A stretch of DNA of 36,034 nucleotides from Deltaproteobacteria bacterium (lineage in GTDB: Bacteria > Myxococcota_A > UBA9042 > CAIXZC01), in contig VGRX01000014.1 in the NCBI GenBank assembly GCA_016875215.1, positions 1 to 36,034 of the forward strand. The letters run 5' to 3'. The position numbers and the translations under genes are program-made. Each line of letters begins with the position of its first letter. The stretch's first letter is position 1. Below, in pieces: positions 9,006 to 16,592 of the stretch. The notes beneath the pieces were generated by a model. That model made no database searches and was not told where the DNA came from. It was given only the letters and a program-made list of their open reading frames with translations.

Positions 9006-10157
9006 ATGAACAGGAAGGTGGGAATCGTGAGCATGGGGTATCACGGGTTTTCGCCCGTGTCCCCGGACTTGAGCTTCCGCGAGCTGGTCTACGCAGCAGC
9101 CTCGAAGGCTTACAGCAAGGCCGGGATCACCCCTGGGGACGTGGACATGTTCATCTGCGCCGCGGAGGACTTCTGCGAAGGGTACTCCATCAGCGACGAG
9201 TACTGCAACGACCAGCTCGGCGCCGTGCTCAAGCCGGTGCACACGGTCACCGGCGAGTATCTCCAGGCGATCGCCAACGCAGCCATGATCATCCAGAGCG
9301 GCCTCGGCAGGATCGTGGTGGTGGAATCGCACAGCAAGGCCTCCAACATCAAGAACATGGATGCCATCCACAGCTTCGGCATGGATCCCGTGTTCAATCG
9401 GTCGCTGCGGGTGACTCCGCATTTCGCGGCCGGGCTCGAGATGTCCCGCTACCTGTCCGAGACCAAGACCTCGGAAGAGCACTGCGCCCGGATCGTGGTG
9501 AAGAACCGGGCCAATGCTCTCAGCAACCCGAGTGCCGGACACGGCGCCATTCTCTCCGCGTCGGACGTGCTGGCATCGGACCCGGTGGCCTGGCCGGTGA
9601 GCCGGCTGTCCATCGCTCCCCGCAGCGACGGTTGCATCGTGACCGTGCTGGCCGAGGAAAGCGTGGCCAGGAGCCTTGCATCCGATCCGGTGTGGATCCT
9701 CGGGACCGGATGGGCCACGGAATCCAGCACCCTGGAAAACCGGGCCTGGGGCGAGCCGGTATCCGTCGACATCGCGGCCCAGATGGCCTACAAGGAAGCC
9801 GGGATCACCGTCCCGTCGCAGCAGATCGACCTGTTCGAAATCGATGACAGCTACTCGTTCAAGGAGCTGCAGACGCTCGAGGGGCTTCGGGTCGTCGGCC
9901 GCGGCCAGGCAGCGCATGCCCTGGACGAGGGGCGGCTCGGACCGGAGGGGGACATCCCGACCAACGTGTCCGGCGGCTCCCAAGGAGTAGGTCATCTCCT
10001 GGAAGCCACGGGCGGCCAGAAGCTGCTCGAGCTGTTCCTCCAGTTGACCTATCAGGCAGGCGAGCGCCAGCTTCCGGACGTGCAGGTCGGCCTGGCACAG
10101 GCGTGGCGAGGAGTTCCCACGACCACGTCGGCAGTCATCATCGTCGGCAACGAGTAG
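9006..10157 (+). CDS. Thiolase-superfamily protein, degenerate active site (first of a pair)
   Basis: 383 residues with the thiolase fold of the SCP2/lipid-transfer type. The N-terminal half covers about 1-200, and the C-terminal half ends in NVSGGSQGVGHLLEATG and LAQAWRG. In the position where thiolases carry the nucleophilic Cys the protein reads HTVTGEYLQ (about residues 79-87), with no Cys. His330 of the GH element is kept, but the usual Pro after it is Leu. Such Cys-less relatives include the Ltp2-type retro-aldolases that work with DUF35 partners; the function here is inferred only as acyl-CoA chemistry. AAGGAGG precedes the ATG. The gene is followed after 11 bases by a second thiolase and then two DUF35 genes, which suggests a multi-subunit complex. 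Confidence 0.82.
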   Translation: MNRKVGIVSMGYHGFSPVSPDLSFRELVYAAASKAYSKAGITPGDVDMFICAAEDFCEGYSISDEYCNDQLGAVLKPVHTVTGEYLQAIANAAMIIQSGLGRIVVVESHSKASNIKNMDAIHSFGMDPVFNRSLRVTPHFAAGLEMSRYLSETKTSEEHCARIVVKNRANALSNPSAGHGAILSASDVLASDPVAWPVSRLSIAPRSDGCIVTVLAEESVARSLASDPVWILGTGWATESSTLENRAWGEPVSVDIAAQMAYKEAGITVPSQQIDLFEIDDSYSFKELQTLEGLRVVGRGQAAHALDEGRLGPEGDIPTNVSGGSQGVGHLLEATGGQKLLELFLQLTYQAGERQLPDVQVGLAQAWRGVPTTTSAVIIVGNE

Positions 10158-10168
10158 GAGGGAACGAC

Positions 10169-11332
10169 ATGGGACTTCGAAAAGTCGCCTGCGTCGGTGC
10201 AGGCATCACCAAGTTCGTGCGGCGGGCCAAGGAAACCGGCCGTGAGCTCGCGTGGGAAGCTGCCAAGATGGCGCTGGACAATGCCGGGATGACCCTGGCC
10301 GACATCGACTGCGTGGTCATCGGGTCGGCTCCGGATGCGTTCGACGGCGTGCACATGAAGGGGGAGTACCTCGCGGATGGCTCGGGCGGGTTCTGCAAGC
10401 CGGTCATGCGCCACTTCGTCGGCGGTGGCACTGGCGTGTTCTCCCCGATCCACGCCTGGCAGCACATCGCATCGGGCAAGTTTGAAACCTGCCTGGTCGT
10501 CACCGAAGAGAAGATGTCGAGCTGCTTCCCGGCCCCTGCCGGAGCGTTCATCACCATCTTCGACCACACGACCGAGCAGCCTCTCGGCCCGACGCTGATC
10601 TGGATCTTCGCCCTGGAGATGAACCGCTACATGCAGCGGTACGGCCTGACCGAGGCCGACATCGCCAAGGTGTCGGTGCAGAACAAGTTCAACGCGATCG
10701 ATCACCCCGCGGCCCAGCTCCCGGGCAAGATCACGGTCAAGGACGTGCTCAACTCGGAAGTGCTGGCGTGGCCCGTGAAAAGGCTGGACATCAGCCCGGC
10801 CAGCGACGGAGCTGCCGCCATCGTGCTCACGTCGGAGCACAAGGCCCGCCGGATCACCGACAAGCCGGTGTGGGTCTCGGGTGTGGGCTGGGCACTGGAC
10901 ACGGCCTACTGGGCCACCCGTGACCTCTACTACCCGCAGTACGTCGAGAAGGCAGCCCGCATGGCCTACGAGATGGCAGGGATCCGGGAGCCCGACAAGG
11001 AAATCCACATCGCGGAGCCGTACGATCCGTTCGATTACAAGATGCTCCACCACATGGAAGGGCTCCTGCTGTGCAAGCGGGGCGAGGCAGCCAAACTCGT
11101 TGCGGATGGTGTGACCGCCCGTACCGGCCGGCTCCCCTGCTGTCCGTCGGGCGGTGCGCTCGGTGTCGGCAACCCGATTGCGGCCACCGGCCTGATGAAG
11201 ATCATCGAGCTGTTCCTCCAGCTCCGGGGCGAAGCCGGCAAGCGGCAGGTCCCGGGCGATCCCAGAATCGGCGTGGCCCAGGCATGGGGTGACCTCATGC
11301 AGGTGGGTACCGTCGTGGTCATGAGCAGGTAA
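10169..11332 (+). CDS. Thiolase-superfamily protein, degenerate active site (second of a pair)
   Basis: 387 residues and a distant paralogue of the preceding protein. The nucleophile position reads VGGGTGVFS (about residues 84-92), again without Cys. The catalytic His of the C-terminal motif is Asn335 in GVGNPIAATG. A Tyr appears in AEPYDPFDY, the place where SCP2-type thiolases have His and where retro-aldolase relatives can have Tyr. The C-terminal IIELFLQLRGEAG.RQV block is strongly thiolase-like. The ATG at 10169 has TAGGAGG just upstream, so a longer in-frame extension from 10103 was dropped. It is probably the heteromeric partner of the upstream thiolase. The reaction is unknown; a carbon-carbon lyase or condensation on a CoA or protein-bound acyl group is the best guess. 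Confidence 0.82.
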   Translation: MGLRKVACVGAGITKFVRRAKETGRELAWEAAKMALDNAGMTLADIDCVVIGSAPDAFDGVHMKGEYLADGSGGFCKPVMRHFVGGGTGVFSPIHAWQHIASGKFETCLVVTEEKMSSCFPAPAGAFITIFDHTTEQPLGPTLIWIFALEMNRYMQRYGLTEADIAKVSVQNKFNAIDHPAAQLPGKITVKDVLNSEVLAWPVKRLDISPASDGAAAIVLTSEHKARRITDKPVWVSGVGWALDTAYWATRDLYYPQYVEKAARMAYEMAGIREPDKEIHIAEPYDPFDYKMLHHMEGLLLCKRGEAAKLVADGVTARTGRLPCCPSGGALGVGNPIAATGLMKIIELFLQLRGEAGKRQVPGDPRIGVAQAWGDLMQVGTVVVMSR

Positions 11333-11342
11333 GGAGGAGACC

Positions 11343-11846
11343 ATGAGCAAGGAAATTCTGCCCGGAACCCCGCTCAGCAGCGAGGAATTCGAGAAGTCCA
11401 TCACCATCGAGGAGCACCCGACCCTCGAGTATCGCTGGGATGACGGCATTGCCATCGGCCGGTATCTCAAGGAGCTCAAGGAAGGACGGATCATCGCCCG
11501 GACCTGCTGCGGCTGCAACCGCACCATGCTCCCGCCCCGGATGTTCTGCGAGCTGTGCTACCGTCCGACCGACGAGTGGGCATTCGTCGAAGATACCGGA
11601 GTGGTCAACACCTTCTGCGTCACCCGGGTCAACTGGGATGCCAGCCGACGCGGCCCGGATGAGCCTCCGCTGATCCCCGCGGTCGTCGAGATCGACGGTG
11701 CCAGCAAAGGGATGGGAATCCTCCACCTGCTGGGCGAGGTCGACCCCAAGAAGGTCAAGATCGGTATGCGGGTCAAAGCCGTGTGGAAGCCCAAGGCGCA
11801 GCGCGAGGGCAAGATCACGGACATCAAGTACTTCAAGCCGTACTAG
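11343..11846 (+). CDS. DUF35 zinc-ribbon/OB-fold protein, thiolase partner
   Basis: 167 residues. An N-terminal helical part precedes a rubredoxin-like zinc ribbon with Cys55/Cys58 (with an extra Cys56) and Cys69/Cys72 in the C-x2-C...C-x2-C pattern, followed by an OB-fold ending near GMRVKAVWKP. DUF35 proteins bind thiolases, HMG-CoA synthases or Ltp2-type aldolases and are thought to shape the acyl-CoA tunnel. AGGAGGAG sits 4 bases before the ATG, and the gene starts 10 bases after the second thiolase. Each of the two DUF35 genes may serve one of the two thiolases. Confidence 0.88.
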   Translation: MSKEILPGTPLSSEEFEKSITIEEHPTLEYRWDDGIAIGRYLKELKEGRIIARTCCGCNRTMLPPRMFCELCYRPTDEWAFVEDTGVVNTFCVTRVNWDASRRGPDEPPLIPAVVEIDGASKGMGILHLLGEVDPKKVKIGMRVKAVWKPKAQREGKITDIKYFKPY

Positions 11847-11861
11847 GAAAGGGAGGGTCCC

Positions 11862-12344
11862 ATGAGCTTTCTGGAGAAGCCTCAAAGAAACGTGGATCTG
11901 ACCGCTTACGATGGGAAGATCCCGGTCCACTACAAGTACACGCTCGGTCTTGCGGGCGACAAGTTCTTCACGGCCATCAAGAAGGACGGGAAGTTCGTCG
12001 GCACGCACTGTGAAGAGTGCGACGTGATCTACTCCCCGCCGGCCATCTACTGCGAGCGTTGCTTTGCCTCGCTCGAAGATAGCTGGGTCGAGCTGCCGTC
12101 CTCCGGCACCGTGGTGGCTTTCACCGTGGTCACGGAAGACGACCAGGGCAAGGAGCTCCACTGCCCCCAGGTCATTGCAGCGATCCAACTCGACGGGGCG
12201 GACAACGTGTTCATCCACCGCGTCTGCGACTGCTGCATCGAAGACCTGGGAATCGGTGTGCGTGTCCAGGCGACGTTCAAGCCCAAGAAGGAGCGCAAGG
12301 GCACGCTGGACGACATCGAGTACTTCGAGATCGCGACGGAGTAG
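11862..12344 (+). CDS. DUF35 zinc-ribbon/OB-fold protein (second copy)
   Basis: 160 residues, same architecture as its upstream neighbour. The zinc ribbon uses Cys50/Cys53 (THCEECD) and Cys64/Cys67 (YCERCF), then an OB-fold ending GVRVQATFKPKKERKG. The central region has extra cysteines (CDCCIEDLG) that the first copy lacks. It begins 15 bases after the first DUF35 gene and has a GGGAGGG ribosome site. The two DUF35 proteins are clearly divergent, so this is an old duplication or separate recruitment rather than a recent tandem copy. It is likely the last gene of the thiolase operon proper. Confidence 0.88.
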   Translation: MSFLEKPQRNVDLTAYDGKIPVHYKYTLGLAGDKFFTAIKKDGKFVGTHCEECDVIYSPPAIYCERCFASLEDSWVELPSSGTVVAFTVVTEDDQGKELHCPQVIAAIQLDGADNVFIHRVCDCCIEDLGIGVRVQATFKPKKERKGTLDDIEYFEIATE

Positions 12345-12375
12345 GCTTCCCCAGCCCCGACAGCAGGTCCTGCAC

Positions 12376-12738
12376 ATGAGAGTGGAGCTGCGAAAACGTT
12401 TGAAGTTCGAGGCCGCGCACCACCTGCCCATGGCGCCGGAGGGGCATCGTTGCCGGAGTGTCCACGGGCATTCGTACACGGTGGAGATCGCTGTGGCAGG
12501 AGAGGTCGATCCCAATCGCGGGTGGTTTCTCGATTATGGCGACATCACCCGTGAGTTCGAGCCGATCCGGTTGATGCTGGACCACAAGCACATCAACGAC
12601 GTCCCCGGCCTGGAATCCGGAACTGCGGAATCACTGGCCATCTACATCTACAGGAAGCTCAAGGGCTCGCTCCCCGGGCTTCTCGAGGTCACGGTCCGGG
12701 AAACCGAATCGTCCTCGTGCACCTATCGCGGCGAGTAG
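12376..12738 (+). CDS. queD: 6-carboxy-5,6,7,8-tetrahydropterin synthase (QueD/PTPS family)
   Basis: 120 residues, the usual size. It converts dihydroneopterin triphosphate to 6-carboxytetrahydropterin in queuosine (7-deazaguanine) synthesis. The zinc ligands are in FEAAHHL and VHGHSY, and the catalytic Cys is in the HRCRSVHGH motif. LDHKHIND, the GTAESLA substrate segment and the terminal Glu of VRETESSS are all present. The ATG at 12376 begins the family-length protein; a long upstream extension in the same frame only overlaps the DUF35 gene. It lies 31 bases after the DUF35 gene and 4 bases before the DUF2723 gene. Other queuosine genes are not in view. Confidence 0.88.
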   Translation: MRVELRKRLKFEAAHHLPMAPEGHRCRSVHGHSYTVEIAVAGEVDPNRGWFLDYGDITREFEPIRLMLDHKHINDVPGLESGTAESLAIYIYRKLKGSLPGLLEVTVRETESSSCTYRGE

Positions 12739-12742
12739 CCTC

Positions 12743-14662
12743 GTGACCCGAAGGACCGTCGGACTGGCGCTCTTCCTGAGCGCGAGCCTGTTCTACTGGT
12801 TCCACACCGGCCAGGAGACCTTCTGGCTCGACTCGGCCGAATTCAACGCCATGGCGTCGGCAGCGGGCATCCCGCACCCGCCCGGAACGCCGCTGTATGT
12901 GCTGCTGTGCTCCGTCGTTGCACGAACCCTGCCCATCGGCAACGTGGCGCTTCGGGTCCATCTGCTCAACTGCCTTCTCGGTGGACTGTGTGCGTTCCTG
13001 GTGTACCGATTGGCCGTGAAGCTGGGCGGCGTCCCCTCGGCGGGAGGAGGCTCGATCGGGGCCGGCGGCGTCCCCTCGGCTGGAGGAGGCTCGAGCGGGG
13101 CCGGCGGCTGCTGGGCCAGGCGGGTAGAGGTGGTCGTGGGGGCGGTCGTGGCAGGGGCATTCGCACTGTCCCCGGCCATATGGTTCCAGTCGATCCGGGC
13201 CGAGGTGTACTCGCTGAACACGGCAATCACGACGGGCATGGTGCTGCTGGCGCTGGAGGCAGGAGAGCGGGCGCCCCATGGACAATCGGCCCGGGGTCCG
13301 CTGCTGCTCCTGGCTCTGCTGGGAGGGCTCGGACTGGCGAACCACCACTTCCTGACCGCGCTCACGGGAGCGTGCTGCCTGGTCTACCTGCTCGTCAACT
13401 CGGGGACCCGCCTGCCGCTGCTTCGAGCACTGCCGCTGGCCGCGGCCTTCGGCCTTGCCGGCTTTGCCGTCTACCTGTATCTGCCGCTGAGGTCGTTGGA
13501 CGGCTGGAAGATGTGGGGGGACCCGACTACCCTTTCCGGGTTCAAGGCCATCCTCTCCGCCGAGGCTTTTCACATCAGCGTCACGGAGATGCCCAAAGCA
13601 CCGTTCCTGGTGGCGTGGTTCATGATCCTCGAGAAGTGGATCGACCTGCTCGGATTTCCGCTGTTTCTGGCCGGGATCGCTGGACTGTGCATCCTGCTGG
13701 CCAGGAAGCGGGCAGAGGGGTTGCTCGTTGCGCTGTTGATCTTTGCCGGTGGGGCATCCAAGGCGATCATGTATCTCGACCTGGACAACCCCGACGATCA
13801 CGCGTACTTCCTGGTGGGACTGACCGCACTGGCAGCAGCGGCGGGGGGGCTCCTTCTGCAGGTCCGGGGACCTCTGCTGTGTCGGCTCGTGCCCGCAGTC
13901 GCGCTGCTGGCCGGACTCGCTTCCGCCGCGATGCTCTTTGCCGCGAACCGGACGACCTGCGACCTGTCCCGCTTCTCCGGCCCCGACTTCCTCAACCGGC
14001 ATTTCCAGGAGCGGGCGCCCCCGGATGCGCTGCTCATGCCCAGCTACTACCCGGTCCACTTCAACCATCTCTTCTTCCGGGAAGTCGAGAAGCGCAGGCC
14101 CGACCTGCTGTATGCGCACCAGTCTCTCTATTCGAGGTTCCAGGGGGGGCGCCCGTACTGCCAGGACCTGGTGCGCCAGTCTCCGGAGCTGGCACCGGTG
14201 ACGGAGGAATACCTGTCGACAGGCGGCTTCCCGGTCCGTTCGCTGCGGGAGCTGTCGAAGCATCGCGAGGTGTTGCTCGAGAACGACACGATGCGGGTGT
14301 CTGCGGACGACCCCCGTCTTGCCCCCTTCTCGCTGGGGGATTCCGGCCTGCCGGTCGATGCCCGGGAGTTGACCTACGAGGGACCGGGCGTGCTTCTTGC
14401 CCCGGCAGCGGGAAGGGAGGTCGAAGAGACGACCAGCCAGCGGAGCTTCTGGACCGGGTTCTACCGGGACCTGGAGGGTTCCGGAGGACTGCATCCGGAG
14501 TTGGCCAAGCTGCTCGTATGGTTCCACTACCGAAACGCTTTGCTGTTCGTGAACAAGAAGGTATGGAGAAACGCTCTCCTCGAAGTCAGGATGGCCCGGC
14601 GCCTCGAACCGGATGAACAGCGGCTGCTCGACCTGGAGATCCTGCTGGAAGGGGCTCTGTAG
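12743..14662 (+). CDS. DUF2723 polytopic membrane protein, possible glycosyltransferase (GT-C type)
   Basis: 639 residues starting at GTG, 4 bases after queD. Residue 1 opens directly into a first membrane segment followed by an acidic loop (FWLDSAEFNAMA) and PHPPGTPLY, the hallmark of DUF2723 proteins, which resemble GT-C lipid-dependent glycosyltransferases. About ten hydrophobic segments run to about residue 410, then a soluble C-terminal domain of about 230 residues. The loop after the third hydrophobic segment (about residues 95-125) contains a 39-bp in-frame tandem repeat that gives Gly/Ser/Ala-rich sequence. The donor and acceptor are unknown. Confidence 0.8.
   Translation: MTRRTVGLALFLSASLFYWFHTGQETFWLDSAEFNAMASAAGIPHPPGTPLYVLLCSVVARTLPIGNVALRVHLLNCLLGGLCAFLVYRLAVKLGGVPSAGGGSIGAGGVPSAGGGSSGAGGCWARRVEVVVGAVVAGAFALSPAIWFQSIRAEVYSLNTAITTGMVLLALEAGERAPHGQSARGPLLLLALLGGLGLANHHFLTALTGACCLVYLLVNSGTRLPLLRALPLAAAFGLAGFAVYLYLPLRSLDGWKMWGDPTTLSGFKAILSAEAFHISVTEMPKAPFLVAWFMILEKWIDLLGFPLFLAGIAGLCILLARKRAEGLLVALLIFAGGASKAIMYLDLDNPDDHAYFLVGLTALAAAAGGLLLQVRGPLLCRLVPAVALLAGLASAAMLFAANRTTCDLSRFSGPDFLNRHFQERAPPDALLMPSYYPVHFNHLFFREVEKRRPDLLYAHQSLYSRFQGGRPYCQDLVRQSPELAPVTEEYLSTGGFPVRSLRELSKHREVLLENDTMRVSADDPRLAPFSLGDSGLPVDARELTYEGPGVLLAPAAGREVEETTSQRSFWTGFYRDLEGSGGLHPELAKLLVWFHYRNALLFVNKKVWRNALLEVRMARRLEPDEQRLLDLEILLEGAL
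13025..13102 (+). repeat. In-frame 39-bp tandem repeat, two copies, inside the DUF2723 gene
   Basis: Units at 13025-13063 and 13064-13102 differ at only two bases. Each encodes 13 residues of the type GGVPSAGGGS-GA, so copy-number change would keep the frame. The repeat falls in a predicted loop between membrane segments. A third partial unit (GGCGGC) follows. Confidence 0.88.
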
Positions 14663-14871
14663 CGTTTCTCGTCACCCCAGGATCGAGATGTCCGGCATTG
14701 AGGCCGGATCCGGCGGCAATTCGGCCTTCCAGGTGCTGGCACGGCCATTGCATAAGCGCACATCGGGTTGACAATTGACCGGCGCTTCGAAGGCTCCCCT
14801 CCTTCCGGCCGACGAAGCGGCTTCCTCCTTCCAAGGTGATTGCGGCCTGCGACGAGGGCCGGGGTTCCCCC

Positions 14872-14970
14872 CCCGGCCCTCAACCTTTTCCACCCGCTCC
14901 CCATCCCGGCCCTCAACCCTTTCCACCCGCTCCCCATCCCGGCCCTCAACCTTTTCCACCCGCTCCCCAT
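14872..14970. repeat. 33-bp tandem repeat, three copies (VNTR), in the 335-base gap 14663-14997
   Basis: Three units at 14872-14904, 14905-14937 and 14938-14970 differ at a single base (a T/C change in the middle unit). The unit contains CTCAACC, TTTTCCACCC and GCTCCCCAT. The gap separates convergent genes, the DUF2723 protein and the second Mla ATPase. The minus-strand translation would be an 11-residue charged repeat, but no gene with a credible start covers it. No spacers are present, so this is not a CRISPR. The remaining 209 bases (14663-14871) show nothing else that is clear, apart from an isolated TTGACA. Confidence 0.88.
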
Positions 14971-14997
14971 CCCGGGCTGAGACGACGTTGTCCTGAG

Positions 14998-15750
14998 TCA
15001 GATCTCCCCTTCCACGCGGGCATGGACGAACTGGTCGAGCACGGGGTCGGCGGAATGGAAGAAGCCGTCCACGCCCCCCTCGTAGCGGACCTTGCGGTCG
15101 AACAGGAATACGACCTCGTCGGCCAGTCTTCGGATGCTCTGGAGATCGTGCGAGATGACGAGCAGCGTGACTCCCAGCTCCTTGAGCCGGCGAACGTGTG
15201 CGTCGATCTCGAACGCGGCATAGGGATCGAGCCCGGTCGTCGGCTCGTCGAGGATGAGCGTCTCCGGCTCGAGCGCGAGCGCCCGGGCAAGGGAGACGAG
15301 CTTCTGCTCGCCTGCGGGGAGCTCGGGGGGCCGGGATTCGGCGAGGCGGGACAGCCCCATCCGATCGAGCTGGGCTCGGGCCAGCCCCTCTGCCGCGGCT
15401 GCCTTGACCCCCTTGTGGTACTTGACCACCAGGGCCACGTTTTCCGTCACGGTCATCGAGTCGAACAGGGTGGGATGCTGGAACACGTACACGCACCGGC
15501 GCCGAAGTCCGAGCAGTGCCTCCTCGTCCAGCACGTCCACCCGCAGGTCCTTGTACCAGACCTCGCCGGCATCGGGTTTCAGCAGGCCGACGAGGTGACG
15601 GACCAGCACCGACTTGCCCGTGCCGGACGGCCCGGCAACGAACGTGCAACGCCCTTCGGAAAGCTCGAGCGTGACACCGGCCAGGACCTGGTGCGCACCG
15701 AATGCCTTTGCGAGCCCGACGGTTCGGGCAACGGGGTGCGCGGCGGTCAT
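14998..15750 (-). CDS. MlaF-type ABC ATPase with a degenerate signature motif (ATPase B)
   Basis: 250 residues, an ATP-binding subunit of an Mla/Mce-type lipid transporter at the inner membrane. Walker A is GPSGTGKS (40-47), the Q-loop lies in VFQHPTLFD, Walker B with catalytic Glu169 reads LILDEPTTGLDP, and the switch His is in ISHDLQS. The signature is unusual: LPAGEQ (144-149) replaces LSGGQ/M, so Ser becomes Pro and the first Gly becomes Ala. The partner ATPase encoded at 17366-18223 has the reverse pattern. The start codon overlaps the stop of the upstream permease (ATGA), giving translational coupling. Confidence 0.9.
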   Translation of the reverse strand: MTAAHPVARTVGLAKAFGAHQVLAGVTLELSEGRCTFVAGPSGTGKSVLVRHLVGLLKPDAGEVWYKDLRVDVLDEEALLGLRRRCVYVFQHPTLFDSMTVTENVALVVKYHKGVKAAAAEGLARAQLDRMGLSRLAESRPPELPAGEQKLVSLARALALEPETLILDEPTTGLDPYAAFEIDAHVRRLKELGVTLLVISHDLQSIRRLADEVVFLFDRKVRYEGGVDGFFHSADPVLDQFVHARVEGEI

Positions 15751-16478
15751 GACAGGACCTCGCCGATGTAGGTGATGAGAGCATCCTCGACGATCACGAT
15801 GAACGAGGAAAGCACGACGGCCCGGGTCGTGGCTCGGCCGACCCCCTCGGAGCCCCCCGTTGCCAGGAAGCCGCACGCGCAGCTCACGAGGGGAACGGTG
15901 AACCCGAACACGAGCGCCTTGCAGATCCCCATGACCAGGTCGGCCGTGACCACGAAACGCAGCGACATGAAAGTGTCCGGGAGGATCGAGAAGCCGAGCC
16001 ACGCCACGCACATCCCGGAGAAGAACGCGATGGTCGTCCCCACGGCAGCGAGCCCGAGGGATGCCACGGACGTTGCAAACAGCCGAGGCAGCACGAGCAG
16101 CTCCACCGGATCCACGGAGCTCAGCTTCATCGCATCGACCTGGTCGCTGACCTGCATGGAGCCGATCTCCGCGGCCATCCCGGTCCCCACGCGGGTGGCC
16201 AGCAGCAGGCCGGCCATGATGGGCCCCATCTCGCGGGTCAACCCCTGCAGCGTGGCCGCACCGAGCGTCGAGTACTCCGGAAGGACCGCCTCCATGGTGG
16301 AGGCCAGCTCGTACACGCCGATCATGCCGATGAATGCCATCGTGATGCCCACGAACAGCAGGGAGCGGTTCCCGGTCTCGTAGACCTGGCGGAGCATCTC
16401 CCGACCGCCGAGCCGCATGCGCACCAGCGCCCACAGGCTGAGCGAGAGCATCTGTCCGATGGTGATCAGCAACGCCAT
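15747..16478 (-). CDS. MlaE/YrbE-type lipid-transport permease (permease B)
   Basis: 243 residues, polytopic, MlaE family. It would form the membrane channel of an Mla/Mce-type transporter. Typical segments are REMGPIMAGLLLATRVGTGMAAEIGSM and the coupling-helix region SDQVDAMKLSSVDPVELLVLPR, where family members have EQ-x-x-A-(L/M)...DP. GSEGVGRATTRAVV is the C-terminal family motif. The ATG at 16478 is chosen since AAAGGGA is close upstream and the N-terminal helix starts there. A longer frame from 16589 would add a non-family Gly/Glu-rich tail. It overlaps ATPase B by 4 bases and lies 114 bases after permease A. Confidence 0.9.
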   Translation of the reverse strand: MALLITIGQMLSLSLWALVRMRLGGREMLRQVYETGNRSLLFVGITMAFIGMIGVYELASTMEAVLPEYSTLGAATLQGLTREMGPIMAGLLLATRVGTGMAAEIGSMQVSDQVDAMKLSSVDPVELLVLPRLFATSVASLGLAAVGTTIAFFSGMCVAWLGFSILPDTFMSLRFVVTADLVMGICKALVFGFTVPLVSCACGFLATGGSEGVGRATTRAVVLSSFIVIVEDALITYIGEVLS

Positions 16479-16532
16479 GCTTCCCTTTCCCCCTGTCCCT
16501 TGCGCCTTCCCTGCGTCAACTGCCTCTGCCAA

Positions 16533-16550
16533 CTCAGCTCGGGAGCTGAG
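16533..16550. other. Hairpin in the 114-base gap between the two MlaE genes
   Basis: CTCAGCT (16533-16539) and AGCTGAG (16544-16550) form a perfect 7-bp stem with a 4-base loop (8 bp with a 2-base loop). No T run follows on the minus strand, so it is not a clear terminator. It could affect mRNA processing or the ratio of the two permease/ATPase pairs. The rest of the gap is pyrimidine-rich and empty. Confidence 0.45.
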
Positions 16551-16592
16551 CACTCTCCCACACGGACCTTCCTCTTCCCTTTCCCCCACCCC

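Noticed and set aside
12689-14527. 612-codon antisense frame over the DUF2723 gene
   Set aside because: GC-rich shadow. The sense strand has the DUF2723 motifs and membrane segments; the antisense is Arg/Gln/Pro-rich without domains.
14769-14774. TTGACA as a -35 box
   Set aside because: No -10 box at proper spacing and no plus-strand gene follows.
14872-14970. CRISPR array
   Set aside because: The three 33-bp units are directly adjacent, with no spacers between them and no Cas genes nearby.
14527-14970. Minus-strand gene made of 11-residue repeats (and a longer frame reading RDGERVEKVEG)
   Set aside because: It is a translation of the tandem repeat. It has no supported start, runs into other genes in the wrong frame and shows no protein-like sequence outside the repeat.
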